A DNA stretch of 64,000 nt from Streptomyces marianii (GTDB taxonomy: Bacteria > Actinomycetota > Actinomycetes > Streptomycetales > Streptomycetaceae). Each line of letters begins with the position of its first letter. The stretch's first letter is position 1. Below, in pieces: positions 39,316 to 49,813 of this stretch. Made by a program: the position numbers and the translations under genes. A model generated the notes under the pieces. That model did not search any database. It saw only the letters and a program-made list of their open reading frames with translations, and was not told where the DNA came from. The stretch is taken from the NCBI RefSeq assembly GCF_005795905.1, contig NZ_VAWE01000001.1, forward strand, positions 8,063,501 to 8,127,500, given 5' to 3'.

Positions 39316-40407
39316 ATGCCCTTGAACCGGCTGGGACTGGTCGTCCACCAAGGCCGTCCCGCCGCCGTCGCGGCGGCGCGGACGGCCCGGGCATGGTCTG
39401 CCGCACACGGCGTGAGCTGCACCGACATCGACGTGTGGCGGGAGGGCGAACCGAGGCGCGGGGGCCAGGCGGAGGCCGACGCCGCGGGCCACCCGGAGGT
39501 GATCATCACGTTCGGGGGCGACGGCACCTTCCTGCGAGGCGCCCGTATCGCGGCCAAGGACGGCGCGTCCGTCCTGGGGGTGAACGTGGGCCGGGTCGGC
39601 TTTCTCACCGAGATCACCACCGACCAGGTCGAGGAGGCCCTGGACGCCCTGCACGGCGGCGAGGCCGTGATCGAGGACCGTATGGTGCTGACCCTGCGTG
39701 CGTCACGCCCACTCCGCACGCCGGTGGGTCTGGACACGCTGCTGTGCTACGGCCGCGGTCCCGCGCTCCCGGCCCCGGCCGTGCGCCCGGATGCGGTGGA
39801 AGCGGTGGACTGGGGCGTCGCGCTGGACGTCACCGCGGTGAACGACGTCGTCCTGGAGAAGCTCGCCCGCGACCGGCAGGCGAGTGTGGCCGTCTATCTG
39901 GCCGGGCAGCTGCTCGCCTCCTACTCGGCCGACGCGGTGATCGTGGCCACCCCGACCGGTTCCACCGCCTACAGCTTCGCAGCCGGAGGGCCGGTGGTGG
40001 ACCCGGCCACCGACGCCATCGTCTTCACGCCCGTCGCTCCCCACATGGCCTTCGGCAGAACGGTCGTCGCCGCGGCCGACGAAGCGATCGCGATGCGCGT
40101 GCTGCCGCATTCGGGACGGGTGGCCGTCAGCATCGACGGACAGCACCGCGGCGTGCTGGAACCCGGGGACTGGGTCGCCGCCTACCGTGCGTCGTACCGG
40201 CTGCGGCTGGCGCGTCTTGCTCCCCTGGAGTTCTACCACCGGCTGCGTGAGCGCTTCCATCTGAGTGACGCCCCGGCGGCGGCCGTCGACCAGGCGCCGC
40301 TCTTCCACCGCCCCGACACCCCGCCGCCCGACGACCTTGCCCACCTGCGTGACCTGCGCAGGCCCTTCCGCGATCGTGCCGTCGGCGAGGCGCGTCGGGC
40401 GCTCTGA
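39316..40407 (+). CDS. NAD kinase-like protein
   Basis: A 363-residue ATP-NAD kinase family enzyme, predicted to phosphorylate NAD to NADP. The nucleotide loop FGGDGTFLRGARIAAK (GGDGT at 67-71), NVGRVGFLTEI, AVNDVVLEKL (NDxxxxK near 176) and TPTGSTAYSFAAGGPVVDP are the family motifs. Residues 120-165 and the C-terminal 60 residues, rich in Pro and Arg, are not typical, so the protein is longer than the common 290-310-residue enzyme. It may be an accessory paralogue. ATG 39316 is used; GTG 39307 or 39313 would add one to three residues. Confidence 0.85.
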   Translation: MPLNRLGLVVHQGRPAAVAAARTARAWSAAHGVSCTDIDVWREGEPRRGGQAEADAAGHPEVIITFGGDGTFLRGARIAAKDGASVLGVNVGRVGFLTEITTDQVEEALDALHGGEAVIEDRMVLTLRASRPLRTPVGLDTLLCYGRGPALPAPAVRPDAVEAVDWGVALDVTAVNDVVLEKLARDRQASVAVYLAGQLLASYSADAVIVATPTGSTAYSFAAGGPVVDPATDAIVFTPVAPHMAFGRTVVAAADEAIAMRVLPHSGRVAVSIDGQHRGVLEPGDWVAAYRASYRLRLARLAPLEFYHRLRERFHLSDAPAAAVDQAPLFHRPDTPPPDDLAHLRDLRRPFRDRAVGEARRAL

Positions 40408-40781
40408 CGCAACCGGGCCGTGGGTACGCCGCTGATTCACCGGGCTGCCGAGCCGGAAGGCCGCTGAGCCAGGAGTCGCAGAACCACGCAGCAAGGAGCC
40501 GACGCCCCGCGGCCCACCGAGCGCCGGCGGGCCTGGGCGACCCGCGTGCCGCCGACCTGCGACCCGGCGCTCACGGATGCTGATGGTGGTGGCGTCCGTC
40601 AGGGGCTCCTCAAGGAGCGTGTCTTCTTGATCGATTACTCGTTGTTGTGGAGCGGGCCGCGGGGCCCGCTCGATTCTGCTTTCCGGTGCGATGCCGGGGC
40701 CTGGCGCGGAGGAGCCTCTCCACGCGCGTGGCGCGGGCGCTGTCCGGTTGGCAGGGGTTCGACTGCTGAGGGAGGATGGCC
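40408..40781. other. Intergenic region with hairpin
   Basis: A 374-base gap after the NAD kinase gene. A local AT-rich patch (40621-40649, TTGATCGATTACTCG) precedes the hairpin at 40650-40671. GGAGG at 40771-40775 serves the next gene. Confidence 0.35.
40650..40671 (+). terminator. Candidate rho-independent-like hairpin
   Basis: GAGCGGGCC (40650-40658) pairs perfectly with GGCCCGCTC (40663-40671) around GCGG, and a T-containing stretch GATTCTGCTTT follows. It lies 242 bases after the NAD kinase stop and 110 before the hydrolase start. Confidence 0.5.
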
Positions 40782-41621
40782 ATGCGCGATGAGCGCGATC
40801 AGTTCGCGGAGCTGTCGACGGTGAGGATGTGCTTCCGCGACGAGGGAGACCCGTCGGGGGATCCGCTGGTGTTGATCATGGGGCTCAGCTCGCAGCTGAT
40901 CCACTGGCCGCAGGAGATCGTCGACGCGCTCGGCGAGCGGGGCTACCGGGTGATTCGCCCCGACAACCGCGACAGCGGCCTGACCGAATGGAAAGACGCG
41001 CCGAGCCAGTACTACCTGCGCGCTATCGCGCGTGACACGGTCGAACTGCTCGACCATCTCGGTATCGAGCAGGCGCACGTCGTCGGCGCCTCGATGGGCG
41101 GAATGGTCGCCCAGCTCCTCGCGATCGAGTACACCTCGCGCGTGCTCAGCCTGTGCTCGATCATGAGCACGCCGCACATCAGCATCGGTATGGCCGACGG
41201 CGAGGTGCTGGAGGAGCTGACCAGGCCGCTTCCGCCGGATCGCGAGGCCGCGATCGCGCAGATCGCCGGCCTGTACGCGACCATCGGCTCGAAGACATAC
41301 GCGGACAGCGAGCGCGAGCGCCGCCTCGCACTGGCGACCCAGGCGTACGACCGGGCGAAGAACCCCGACGGGGGAACACGCCAGGTGACCGCAGCCATGA
41401 TCGCCCCTGACCGCAGGAAGGGCCTTCGGGAACTGACGCTCCCGGCGCTGGTGATCCACGGGGCCGAGGATCCACTGATCAAGATCGCGGGCGGGGAGGC
41501 GACCCACACCGCGCTCGCCGACTCGACGTACCTGCCGTTCGACGCGATGGGCCATGACCTGCCCGCGCCGCTCCTCGACCAGATCGTTGCGAGTATCGCC
41601 GAGAACGCCGCGCGCGCCTGA
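40782..41621 (+). CDS. Alpha/beta-fold hydrolase
   Basis: A 279-residue serine hydrolase. The nucleophile elbow is GASMGG at 102-107 (Ser104), the oxyanion loop LIMGLSSQLIHWP, the acid in HGAEDPLI and the catalytic His in AMGHDLPAPL. RVIRPDNRDSGLTEWK and the pattern of the lid resemble the DoxR/aclacinomycin-methylesterase RdmC group, which act on polyketide esters, but also many generic esterases. The substrate is unknown. ATG 40782 has GGAGG at six bases; an ATG at 40776 abuts that site and is unlikely. Confidence 0.85.
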   Translation: MRDERDQFAELSTVRMCFRDEGDPSGDPLVLIMGLSSQLIHWPQEIVDALGERGYRVIRPDNRDSGLTEWKDAPSQYYLRAIARDTVELLDHLGIEQAHVVGASMGGMVAQLLAIEYTSRVLSLCSIMSTPHISIGMADGEVLEELTRPLPPDREAAIAQIAGLYATIGSKTYADSERERRLALATQAYDRAKNPDGGTRQVTAAMIAPDRRKGLRELTLPALVIHGAEDPLIKIAGGEATHTALADSTYLPFDAMGHDLPAPLLDQIVASIAENAARA

Positions 41622-42025
41622 GAGGGCGGCAAACCCGTTCCCGAGCCCGGGGCCCCGGCGGCTCGGCGTCCTCGAAGATGCTGGCCAGGGGCTCGGGAAC
41701 GGCGTTCCGGACATTCATCGGTCCGCAGTACGGGCGGCGGCCGGAAGGGGCCCCGGCGCGTCCGGGACCGGCGGTCGGACGGCGCTGGCGATGTGCCGGT
41801 AGGCCATCTGTTCCCCGGTGCCAGGGCTGCCGGATTCGCAGCTCGGCCAAGTCGGCGGGTGCCGTGTGCGGCCAGCGGCACGGTGGTTGACGGCCTCCCG
41901 CTTTTGCGCCGTTGCCGTCGGGCAACCTATCCGTGGGGTCCCGGAGCGAGCCGCGCACGCATATGGCCGCCGGTTTCCGCACCGACAGCGAGACCCGCAC
42001 GGGCGCGAACCAGGGGAACCACCGT
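41622..42025. other. Region without a recognisable gene
   Basis: 404 bases downstream of the hydrolase. Frames are open on both strands by composition, but none shows a motif, credible start and ribosome-binding site together. Confidence 0.3.
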
Positions 42026-42351
42026 ATGCAGACAGACGGCCCGCCGGACGGAGTCCCGGCCGCACCCGCGGTCCACGCGTCGCCGAGTGGGCCCTGTGCG
42101 GCGTACTCGCCACGGCCCTGCTCCTGAGTGCCGTCGAGGCAATCGCTCAACCGGCGGCGCCCTGGTGGCCCTTCGTCTGGCAGAACGCCTGGACCCTTAG
42201 CGCCGTCACCCTCGGCTGCCGGGCCGTCCTGCGCATCACCGAGAAGGCCGACGCCCGCGCCGCCGAGTGGCGCGCCGGGACACCACCGCACCACGGTCCC
42301 GCGTCGCAGGACGGCGACGCCGCGCCCCCTTCACAGTGCTCTGGTCCGTGA
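42026..42351 (+). pseudogene. Small two-helix membrane protein, probably frameshifted
   Basis: ATG 42026 has AGGGG eight bases upstream and reads MQTDGPPDGVPAAPAVHA before a short dead end. One frame over, from about 42080, the sequence continues WALCGVLATALLLSAVEAIA and WTLSAVTLGCRAVLRI, two credible membrane helices, then a hydrophilic tail ending at 42351. A single-base change near 42078 would join them. Function unknown; a sequencing error cannot be excluded. Confidence 0.35.
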
Positions 42352-42438
42352 GCCGGTTTGCAGCGTGCGCACGGTCCCCGCCCACGGATCCGCGGAACGC
42401 CCGCCGCTCCCCGCGGACACCGGGATGGACATGAATGT

Positions 42439-42462
42439 GCATAGTCATATTCATGACTATGC
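42439..42462. promoter_or_regulatory. AT-rich palindromic operator upstream of the SGNH hydrolase
   Basis: GCATAGTCAT (42439-42448) and ATGACTATGC (42453-42462) are perfect inverse complements separated by ATTC. In a region over 70% GC this AT-rich dyad stands out. It ends 55 bases before the ATG at 42518. TATGCT at its right edge could serve as a -10 box. It resembles binding sites of MarR or TetR/PadR-type repressors, but no candidate regulator gene is adjacent. Confidence 0.65.
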
Positions 42463-42517
42463 TGAGTTCGCTCATTCGTCTGTCCGTGGGGACGGGCATT
42501 GCGAGGAGGGGATTTCC

Positions 42518-43327
42518 ATGTCCGGTGCCGAACCGCGCCCGCTCCGCTACGTCGCTCTCGGTGACAGCCAGACCGAGGGTCTGGGGGACGGCGACGACGT
42601 GTCCGGGCTCCGAGGGTGGGCCGACCGGCTCGCCGAGCAGCTCGCCCGGCACCACCCCGGTCTGCGGTACGCGAACCTGGCCGTACGGGGGCGCCTGGCC
42701 GGTGAGGTCCGCGCCGGGCAGCTCGGTCCGGCCCTCGCCCTGCGCCCCGATCTCGTCACCGTCGTCGCCGGGGTCAACGATCTGCTGCGGCCGCGGTTCG
42801 ATGCCGACGAGGTCACCGGTCACCTCGAGGCGATGTTCGCGGCGCTCACCGCGGAGGGTGCCCGCGTCGCCACCCTCACCTTCCCCGACATCGCACGCGT
42901 CATCCCGCTCGCCCGGCCGCTCGGTTCCCGCGTGACCGCCCTGAACGACGGCGTTCGCCGCGCGGCCCGGCGCCACGGCGTGGTGGTCGCCGAGACCGGC
43001 CACCATCCCGTCGTCGCCGACCCGCGGTTGTGGAGCCCGGACCGGCTCCACGCCAGCCCCCTCGGTCATCAGCGGATCGCCGCCGCCATGGCGCACGCCC
43101 TCGCACTGCCCGGCAGCGACGACACCTGGACGCTCGCCCTGCCCCCTCCGGCCGCTCCCCTCCCTGCCGGGTGGCGGGCGGCCGCTGCGGAGTTCCGCTG
43201 GGCCGCCGGGTATCTCGGCCCCTGGCTGGGCAGACGCCTGCGCGGCCACTCGTCCGGTGACGGGCGTACCGCCAAGCGCCCGCACCTTCTGGCGGTGGAC
43301 GGCCCGACCGGTTCCGCAGGACTCTGA
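42518..43327 (+). CDS. SGNH/GDSL-family hydrolase
   Basis: A 269-residue esterase/lipase-like enzyme. Block I is YVALGDSQTEGLGDG with the nucleophile Ser17, followed by block II Gly in NLAVRGRLAGEV, block III AGVNDLLRP (Asn) and block V WSPDRLHASPLGHQRIAAAM with the catalytic Asp and His. It has no signal peptide, so it acts in the cytoplasm. The last 60 residues (GWRAAAAEFRWAAGYLGPWL) form a basic amphipathic tail seen in many Streptomyces paralogues. GAGGAGGGG precedes ATG 42518. Expression is probably controlled through the palindrome at 42439. Confidence 0.88.
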   Translation: MSGAEPRPLRYVALGDSQTEGLGDGDDVSGLRGWADRLAEQLARHHPGLRYANLAVRGRLAGEVRAGQLGPALALRPDLVTVVAGVNDLLRPRFDADEVTGHLEAMFAALTAEGARVATLTFPDIARVIPLARPLGSRVTALNDGVRRAARRHGVVVAETGHHPVVADPRLWSPDRLHASPLGHQRIAAAMAHALALPGSDDTWTLALPPPAAPLPAGWRAAAAEFRWAAGYLGPWLGRRLRGHSSGDGRTAKRPHLLAVDGPTGSAGL

Positions 43328-43350
43328 GGGGCGCGCCGCTCGGCCGGCAG

Positions 43351-43413
43351 GGGGCCGCGTACTTCGGCGGTCGCCCGGCACGGAGCCGGGCGACCGCCGA
43401 AGTACGCGGCCCC
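43351..43413. terminator. Bidirectional terminator with a 29-bp perfect stem
   Basis: The arms 43351-43379 and 43385-43413 are complementary over all 29 positions, with loop ACGGA. The left arm starts GGGGCCGCGTACTTCGGCGG. It sits between the convergent SGNH hydrolase (stop 43327) and the LuxR-type gene (stop 43458) and should terminate transcription from both sides. Confidence 0.85.
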
Positions 43414-43457
43414 TGGTTTGTCGCCCCCGTCGCGGCCGGATGCCGCCCCCGGGGGCG

Positions 43458-43682
43458 TCACAGGCCGAGGGAGACGGCCAGTCGGGTGAGTTCCGCGGTG
43501 GTGTTGATGTCGAGCTTGGCCCGGATCCGCCGGAGATAGGCGTCGACGGTGTGCTTGGAGAGGCCCATGTGACGGGCGGTCTGCACGTAGGTGCGTCCTG
43601 CGGCGATATGCCGCAGAGTCTCGCGCTCACGCGGGGCCAGGGCGGGGGTTTCGATGTCCGGGGTGGTGAGGGTGAGGCTCAT
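43458..43682 (-). CDS. Single-domain LuxR-type HTH regulator
   Basis: A 74-residue protein that is almost only a GerE/LuxR helix-turn-helix: LAPRERETLRHIAAGRTYVQTARH, with MGLSKHTVDAYLRRIRAKLD as the recognition helix and TAELTRLAVSLGL as the dimer helix. It lacks a receiver or ligand domain, so activity must be set by its level or by a partner. ATG 43682 has GGAGG seven bases upstream. The palindrome GGGCATATGCCC lies 59 bases upstream and may be its own site. Confidence 0.85.
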   Translation of the reverse strand: MSLTLTTPDIETPALAPRERETLRHIAAGRTYVQTARHMGLSKHTVDAYLRRIRAKLDINTTAELTRLAVSLGL

Positions 43683-44005
43683 GGGATTTCCTCCGGCGAG
43701 ATCGGCTCGGTCCTCACTGCTCACACCCTCGGAAGCAGAGTGGGCATATGCCCGAAGAGTGCGTTTTGCCCTCTTTCCATAGAGATTGCGGGTCCGTTTT
43801 CACCGTGATGTCCGTCGACTGTCACAGGCGCGTCACAGCGGATCCCGTCGGCGCGTCACGACCCCGATGTGCGGGGGAGTGGTGTGCGGAGGAGGCGAGT
43901 GGGGCGGTGCGGCCGTCGGGCCGGTGCGGGCCTGAATGCGCCGGCCACGCCCGTCCGAAGGCCGCGCAGGCGTTCGTCAGGGCCGCTGACGGGTAGTGCG
44001 ACCAG
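43683..44005. other. Divergent promoter region with palindrome
   Basis: A 323-base gap between the LuxR-type and GST-like genes. GGGCATATGCCC at 43742-43753 is a perfect 12-bp palindrome. It is followed by an AT-richer stretch to about 43830 that probably carries the promoter of the LuxR gene. Confidence 0.5.
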
Positions 44006-45016
44006 ATGAGCTACGTGAACCCCGGCGGGGAGTACGCGCGTGACAGTCGGTACATCACCACGAGGATCACCGCCGACGGACGCGACGGCTTCCCGGTGGA
44101 GGCAGGCCGCTACCGCCTGGTGGTCAGTCGTGCCTGCCCGTGGGCCAGTCGCGCGGTGATCGTGCGCAGGCTCCTCGGCCTGGAGCGGGCGCTGCCGATG
44201 GCCATCGCCGGGCCCACGCACGACGAGCGCAGCTGGACCTTCGGCCTCGACCCGGGCGGACGCGACCCGGTCCTCGGCATCGAGCGGCTCCAGGACGCGT
44301 ACCTGGCCCGGGACCCCGGCTACGACCGGGGTGTCACCGTCCCGGCGATCGTCGATGTGACGACCGGCAAGGTGGTCACCAACGACTTCGCGCAGATCAC
44401 GATCGACATGTCCCTCGAGTGGGCGGCGCACCATCGCGCGGGCGCTCCCGCGCTGTACCCGGCCGCGTCGCGCCCGGAGATCGACGCGGTGAACGAGGCC
44501 GTCTACAAGGACGTGAACAACGGGGTCTACCGGGCCGGGTTCGCCGGCTCGCAGAAGGCGTACGACGTCGCGTACGAGCGCCTGTTCGCGCGCCTCGGCC
44601 GGCTCGCGGACCGCCTGGAGCGGTCGCGCTACCTGGTCGGCGACACGGTCACGGAGGCGGACGTACGGCTGTTCACCACGCTGGTGCGCTTCGACGCCGT
44701 CTACCACGGCCACTTCAAGTGCAACCGGCGGAAGCTCGCGGAGATGCCGGTGCTGTGGGCGTACGCACGGGACCTGTTCCAGACGCCGGGTTTTGGTGAC
44801 ACGGTCGACTTCGACCACATCAAACGGCACTACTACGTGGTGCACCGCGATATCAATCCGACCGGAATCGTTCCGGTCGGACCGGACCTGTCGAACTGGC
44901 TCGAGCCGCACGACCGTGCGGCCCTGGGCGGAACCCCCTTCGGTGACGGCACGCCGCCCGAACCGGTCGCGCCCGAGGAGGCGGTGCCGGCCGGCCACTC
45001 TCCTCTCGCTGCGTGA
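44006..45016 (+). CDS. Glutathionyl-hydroquinone reductase-like (GST omega/ECM4 family)
   Basis: A 336-residue thioredoxin-fold enzyme. The active-site motif RACPWASRA has its nucleophilic Cys at 44. WTFGLDPGGRDPVLGIERLQDAYLARDPGY, VPAIVDVTTGKVVTNDFAQI and the C-terminal all-helical domain (NNGVYRAGFAGSQKAYDVAY, ADVRLFTTLVRFDAVYHGHF) are diagnostic of YqjG/EcM4/PcpF-type proteins. Those reduce glutathionyl-hydroquinones; actinobacteria use mycothiol, so the natural thiol here is probably different. It ends with a Pro/Glu/Ala tail and has no operon partners. Confidence 0.9.
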   Translation: MSYVNPGGEYARDSRYITTRITADGRDGFPVEAGRYRLVVSRACPWASRAVIVRRLLGLERALPMAIAGPTHDERSWTFGLDPGGRDPVLGIERLQDAYLARDPGYDRGVTVPAIVDVTTGKVVTNDFAQITIDMSLEWAAHHRAGAPALYPAASRPEIDAVNEAVYKDVNNGVYRAGFAGSQKAYDVAYERLFARLGRLADRLERSRYLVGDTVTEADVRLFTTLVRFDAVYHGHFKCNRRKLAEMPVLWAYARDLFQTPGFGDTVDFDHIKRHYYVVHRDINPTGIVPVGPDLSNWLEPHDRAALGGTPFGDGTPPEPVAPEEAVPAGHSPLAA

Positions 45017-45344
45017 GTCCCGGGCGCTCCCGAGTCCGCAACTCTGCGGCGGCCGCCCTGGACCCGGCGGCCGCACGACCCGCAGCGGCCCGCGATACGG
45101 CAGCGGCCCGCGTTCTGCGGCCGGCCGGAGCGTACCCGCGGCGCCGCCGGTCTCCACGTGCCCGGCGGTGACGCCGGCGCTCGGGCAACCGCCCCTTCCG
45201 GGGTCCCCGGCGGCCCTGGTCGGGGAACCCCGAGAGCCGTGTTCCGCCGCGTCGTCGTTCGTTCCTCCAACGCGTCTCGCACATGCCGTCCGCATCGCAC
45301 GAAAGGTTTGCAGATAAGAGGCTGAGAGCTCTACCGTGGCGCGT
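45017..45344. other. Intergenic region upstream of the molybdate locus
   Basis: A 328-base gap. GCAGCGGCCCGCG is repeated directly near 45080 and 45100. The last 50 bases are AT-richer (GAAAGGTTTGCAGATAAGAG) and probably hold the promoter of the TOBE regulator. No gene is seen. Confidence 0.35.
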
Positions 45345-45740
45345 ATGCAGTCCTACACCATCGGGCAGGCGGCGCGGCTGCTCGGCGTCAGTCCCGACAC
45401 CGCGCGCCGCTGGGCGGACGCCGGCCGGATCGCGACCCATCGCGACGAAGGCGGGCGGCGCCTCATCGACGGCCGGGACCTGGCCGCCTTCTCCATCGAG
45501 CTCGCACAGTCCGGCGGAGTGGAGGAGGACACCTCGTACACCTCCGCCCGCAACGCTTTCCCCGGCATCGTCACCGCCGTGAAACTCGGCGACGTCGCGG
45601 CACAGGTGGAGATCCAGGCGGGGCCGCACCGGCTGGTCTCGCTGCTCACCAGGGAGGCCGTCGAGGAACTGGAACTCGAGGTCGGCATGCAGGCCACCGC
45701 CCGTGTGAAGTCGACCAGCGTGCACATCGACCGCGCCTGA
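45345..45740 (+). CDS. Molybdenum-binding (TOBE/Mop) protein with MerR-type HTH
   Basis: A 131-residue protein. The N-terminal excisionase/MerR-like helix-turn-helix is [25 protein letters not shown]. The C-terminal TOBE (Mop) domain [20 protein letters not shown] with [21 protein letters not shown] binds oxyanions, usually molybdate or tungstate. This pair is common just upstream of modABC in actinobacteria and is thought to regulate uptake. ATG 45345 is used; GTG 45336 would add three residues and has GAGAG at better spacing. Confidence 0.85.
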   Translation: MQSYTIGQAARLLGVSPDTARRWADAGRIATHRDEGGRRLIDGRDLAAFSIELAQSGGVEEDTSYTSARNAFPGIVTAVKLGDVAAQVEIQAGPHRLVSLLTREAVEELELEVGMQATARVKSTSVHIDRA

Positions 45741-45834
45741 TCCGCGCGTACCACGGCGGCGCCCCCGCGCCGGCTCAACACGACCCGCATCGACGCCCGA
45801 CGCGCCGCCCCCGCCCCCCAGGAGCCTCAGCCCC

Positions 45835-46641
45835 ATGACCCTCACCCTCGCCCCACCCCGCGCGGCCGCCGCAGTCCTGACGGCAGCCCTCCTCGTGCCG
45901 CTAGCCGCATGCGGCAACGACGCGGCGGACTCCGAGAGCGGCACCCAGGCCACACCGCTTGCCCCCGGCGCCTCCGCGGCAGACCTCACGGTGCTGGCCG
46001 CCGCCTCCCTCACCGACGTGTTCAGGACCGCCGGCGCCGCCTACGAGAGGTCCCACCCCGGCACGCGGATCACCTTCTCCTTCGCCGGGTCGCAGGAACT
46101 CGCCGCGCAGGTGAGGCAGGGTGCGCCGGCCGACGCCCTGGTCACCGCCGACACCAGGACCATGGACGGGCTCAGGGCCGACACCGGTACGCCGGAGATC
46201 ATCGCCACGAACCGGCTCGTGATCGCCACGGCCGAGGGCAATCCGGACAGGATCGACGGCCTCGAGGACCTGGCCGATCCCGGACTGAAGGTCGTGCTCG
46301 CGGCACCCGAGGTCCCGGTCGGGCGCTACGGCCAGAAGATCCTGGACGCCCAGAAGATCACCGTGAAGCCGGTCTCGCAGGAGCCCAACGTGCGTGCCGT
46401 GCTGAGCAAGGTCGAGCTCGGCGAGGCCGATGCCGGGATCGTCTACAAGACTGACGCCGCCACCGCACCGGGCAAGGTCGACGCCGTCGAGATCCCCGAC
46501 GCGCGGAACGCCATCGCCGAGTACCCGGCCGCCACCCTGAAGACCTCGGAGAACGCCGAGGCGGCCACGGCGTTCGTGGCATGGCTCTCCTCGCCCGAGG
46601 CGCAGAAGATCCTCGGGGACGCCGGTTTCCAGCGGCCCTGA
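45835..46641 (+). CDS. modA: Molybdate ABC transporter substrate-binding lipoprotein
   Basis: A 268-residue extracellular binding protein. A signal peptide ends in the lipobox LAAC with lipidated Cys26. The mature part starts the ModA pattern [20 protein letters not shown], then [35 protein letters not shown] and [13 protein letters not shown], ending [14 protein letters not shown]. It delivers molybdate or tungstate to the fused ModBC protein downstream. GGAG precedes the ATG. The gap to the permease (169 bases) contains a degraded repeat described separately. Confidence 0.93.
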   Translation: MTLTLAPPRAAAAVLTAALLVPLAACGNDAADSESGTQATPLAPGASAADLTVLAAASLTDVFRTAGAAYERSHPGTRITFSFAGSQELAAQVRQGAPADALVTADTRTMDGLRADTGTPEIIATNRLVIATAEGNPDRIDGLEDLADPGLKVVLAAPEVPVGRYGQKILDAQKITVKPVSQEPNVRAVLSKVELGEADAGIVYKTDAATAPGKVDAVEIPDARNAIAEYPAATLKTSENAEAATAFVAWLSSPEAQKILGDAGFQRP

Positions 46642-46702
46642 GACGTGCTTCGAAGGTCCCGTCCGGGTGCGGGCGGACGACGCTGCTTTCGAAACACGCC
46701 CT
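46636..46702. repeat. Possible degraded MITE remnant between modA and modBC
   Basis: The right end CTTTCGAAACACGCCCT (46686-46702) differs at one base from the right terminus of the element at 14766-14969. The left end GACGTGCTTCGAAGGTC (46642-46658) matches the other terminus at about 13 of 17 positions in inverted orientation. The modA stop lies at its left edge. The match is short and could be a coincidence. Confidence 0.35.
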
Positions 46703-46810
46703 GGGCCCGGAGCCGTCGTGAGGGTCCGCCCGGTCACGGGCCCATGGGCAGGCCCCTTGCCCCGCCCCTGTTCCTCACCCCGCCCGGCCTCCTCGACCCT
46801 GGACCACGCA

Positions 46811-48754
<1,944 letters not shown>

Positions 48755-48795
48755 ACGTCCGCGGCGGCGAACCGAGGCGGTGCCCGAGGCGCCGG

Positions 48796-49085
48796 TCAGC
48801 CGGGGTCCCCGGCGGCACCGGGCGCGTCGCCGCCCCCGCCGCCCCGCCGCCGTAGCGGCGCTCGAACCGGGCGATGAGGGCCTCGGAGTCCACCGTCCGC
48901 GCCTTGCCCGTGTAGAAGGGGTGGCTCTCCGAGGAGGTCTCCACATCGACGACCGGGTAGGTCCTGCCGTCGTCCCACTCGATCACCTGGTCGCTCGTCG
49001 CGGTGGAGCGGGTGAGGAAGGCGTAGCCGGCCGCGCGGTCGCGGAACACCACGGGGCGGCAGTCCGGATGCTTGTCCTGCTGCAG
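48796..49085 (-). pseudogene. rpmE2: Type B ribosomal protein L31, degenerate copy
   Basis: From 49085 downward the minus strand reads [20 protein letters not shown], then [40 protein letters not shown] and RFERRYGG, an unmistakable zinc-independent L31. The codon at the expected start is CTG (49083-49085) with no ATG, GTG or TTG close by. The frame does not stop after the RRYGG end but runs on to 48660, under the modBC gene; a TGA at 48796 lies in another frame. A non-standard start plus frameshift, or simple decay, explains this. It converges on modBC. Confidence 0.6.
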
Positions 49086-49813
49086 GGGCGCTTCGTCAGG
49101 GGGCGGGGGCGGACGATGAGCCGTCCGAGGCGTGCTCAGGGCCGTTGTGAACCGGTCCGGAGTCCGTGCAGGTCTGTTGTGGACCGGTCCGAGTCCGCGC
49201 AGGGCCGTTGTGAACCGTGCGGGGGCGGTCCGCTGCCCGCGCCCTCTCCGAGGCGCCCGGATTTCACCCTCCACCCCCTCCCGGAGAGCCCGCAACAGCG
49301 ACGCGAGCACCGCCCGCGAGGTGGGACGTGATCCCCTCCGTCCACCACCCACCGGACCCGCGACGGCCGGTCCGGACCCGGTGCGGCGGCCGAACCCCGG
49401 CGGTGACGGCCAGGGACCTCGCCGGGCCCCGGCGGCCAGTTGCGAGCGGTCCTCGCGCACGGGTCGCCGCCGTACTCCGCGCCGCCCCGGTAGCAGGTGA
49501 CGCGGGGGTCGGGTGACACCGGACCGGCTTGGCCCGTGCGGTACCGGTCGTCCGTGCGTGCTCTCGGAGAACGTACGTCGAGGCCGGTGACACACCATCA
49601 CGCCCACCGCGAGAGGGCGGGAAGGACTCAGAGTGCCGCAACCGGTGCGCTGCTCTACCGCCGGCCCGAGACCTCGTCCGGCTCCGCGATGCGACCGGCC
49701 TCCGCGCGCTCAGCCCCGTACGGCGGAGTTCCTTCCGTGAGCTCGCCGCCGCCAGGAGCCCGGCAGGGTCCGGAGGGCGGTGCGCCGGCACACGCGTCCA
49801 TGGGCGGCCGACC
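49086..49813. other. Region without genes, carrying iteron-like repeats
   Basis: 728 bases upstream of the degenerate rpmE2. No protein-like frame is seen on either strand. The repeats at 49137-49223 are described separately; the rest is plain GC-rich sequence. Confidence 0.4.
49137..49223. repeat. Three tandem 31-32-bp direct repeats
   Basis: Copies start at 49137, 49169 and 49200 (the last partial). The first begins CAGGGCCGTTGTGAACCGGT and ends AGTCCGTG; the second differs at a few positions and lacks one base. The GTTGTGAACC core recurs once per three DNA turns, as binding-site arrays do. They lie 52 bases upstream of the rpmE2 start. Confidence 0.7.

Noticed and set aside
40430..40560. 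tRNA-like cloverleaf in the gap after the NAD kinase
   Set aside because: No T-loop TTCGA consensus or acceptor stem pairing could be found.
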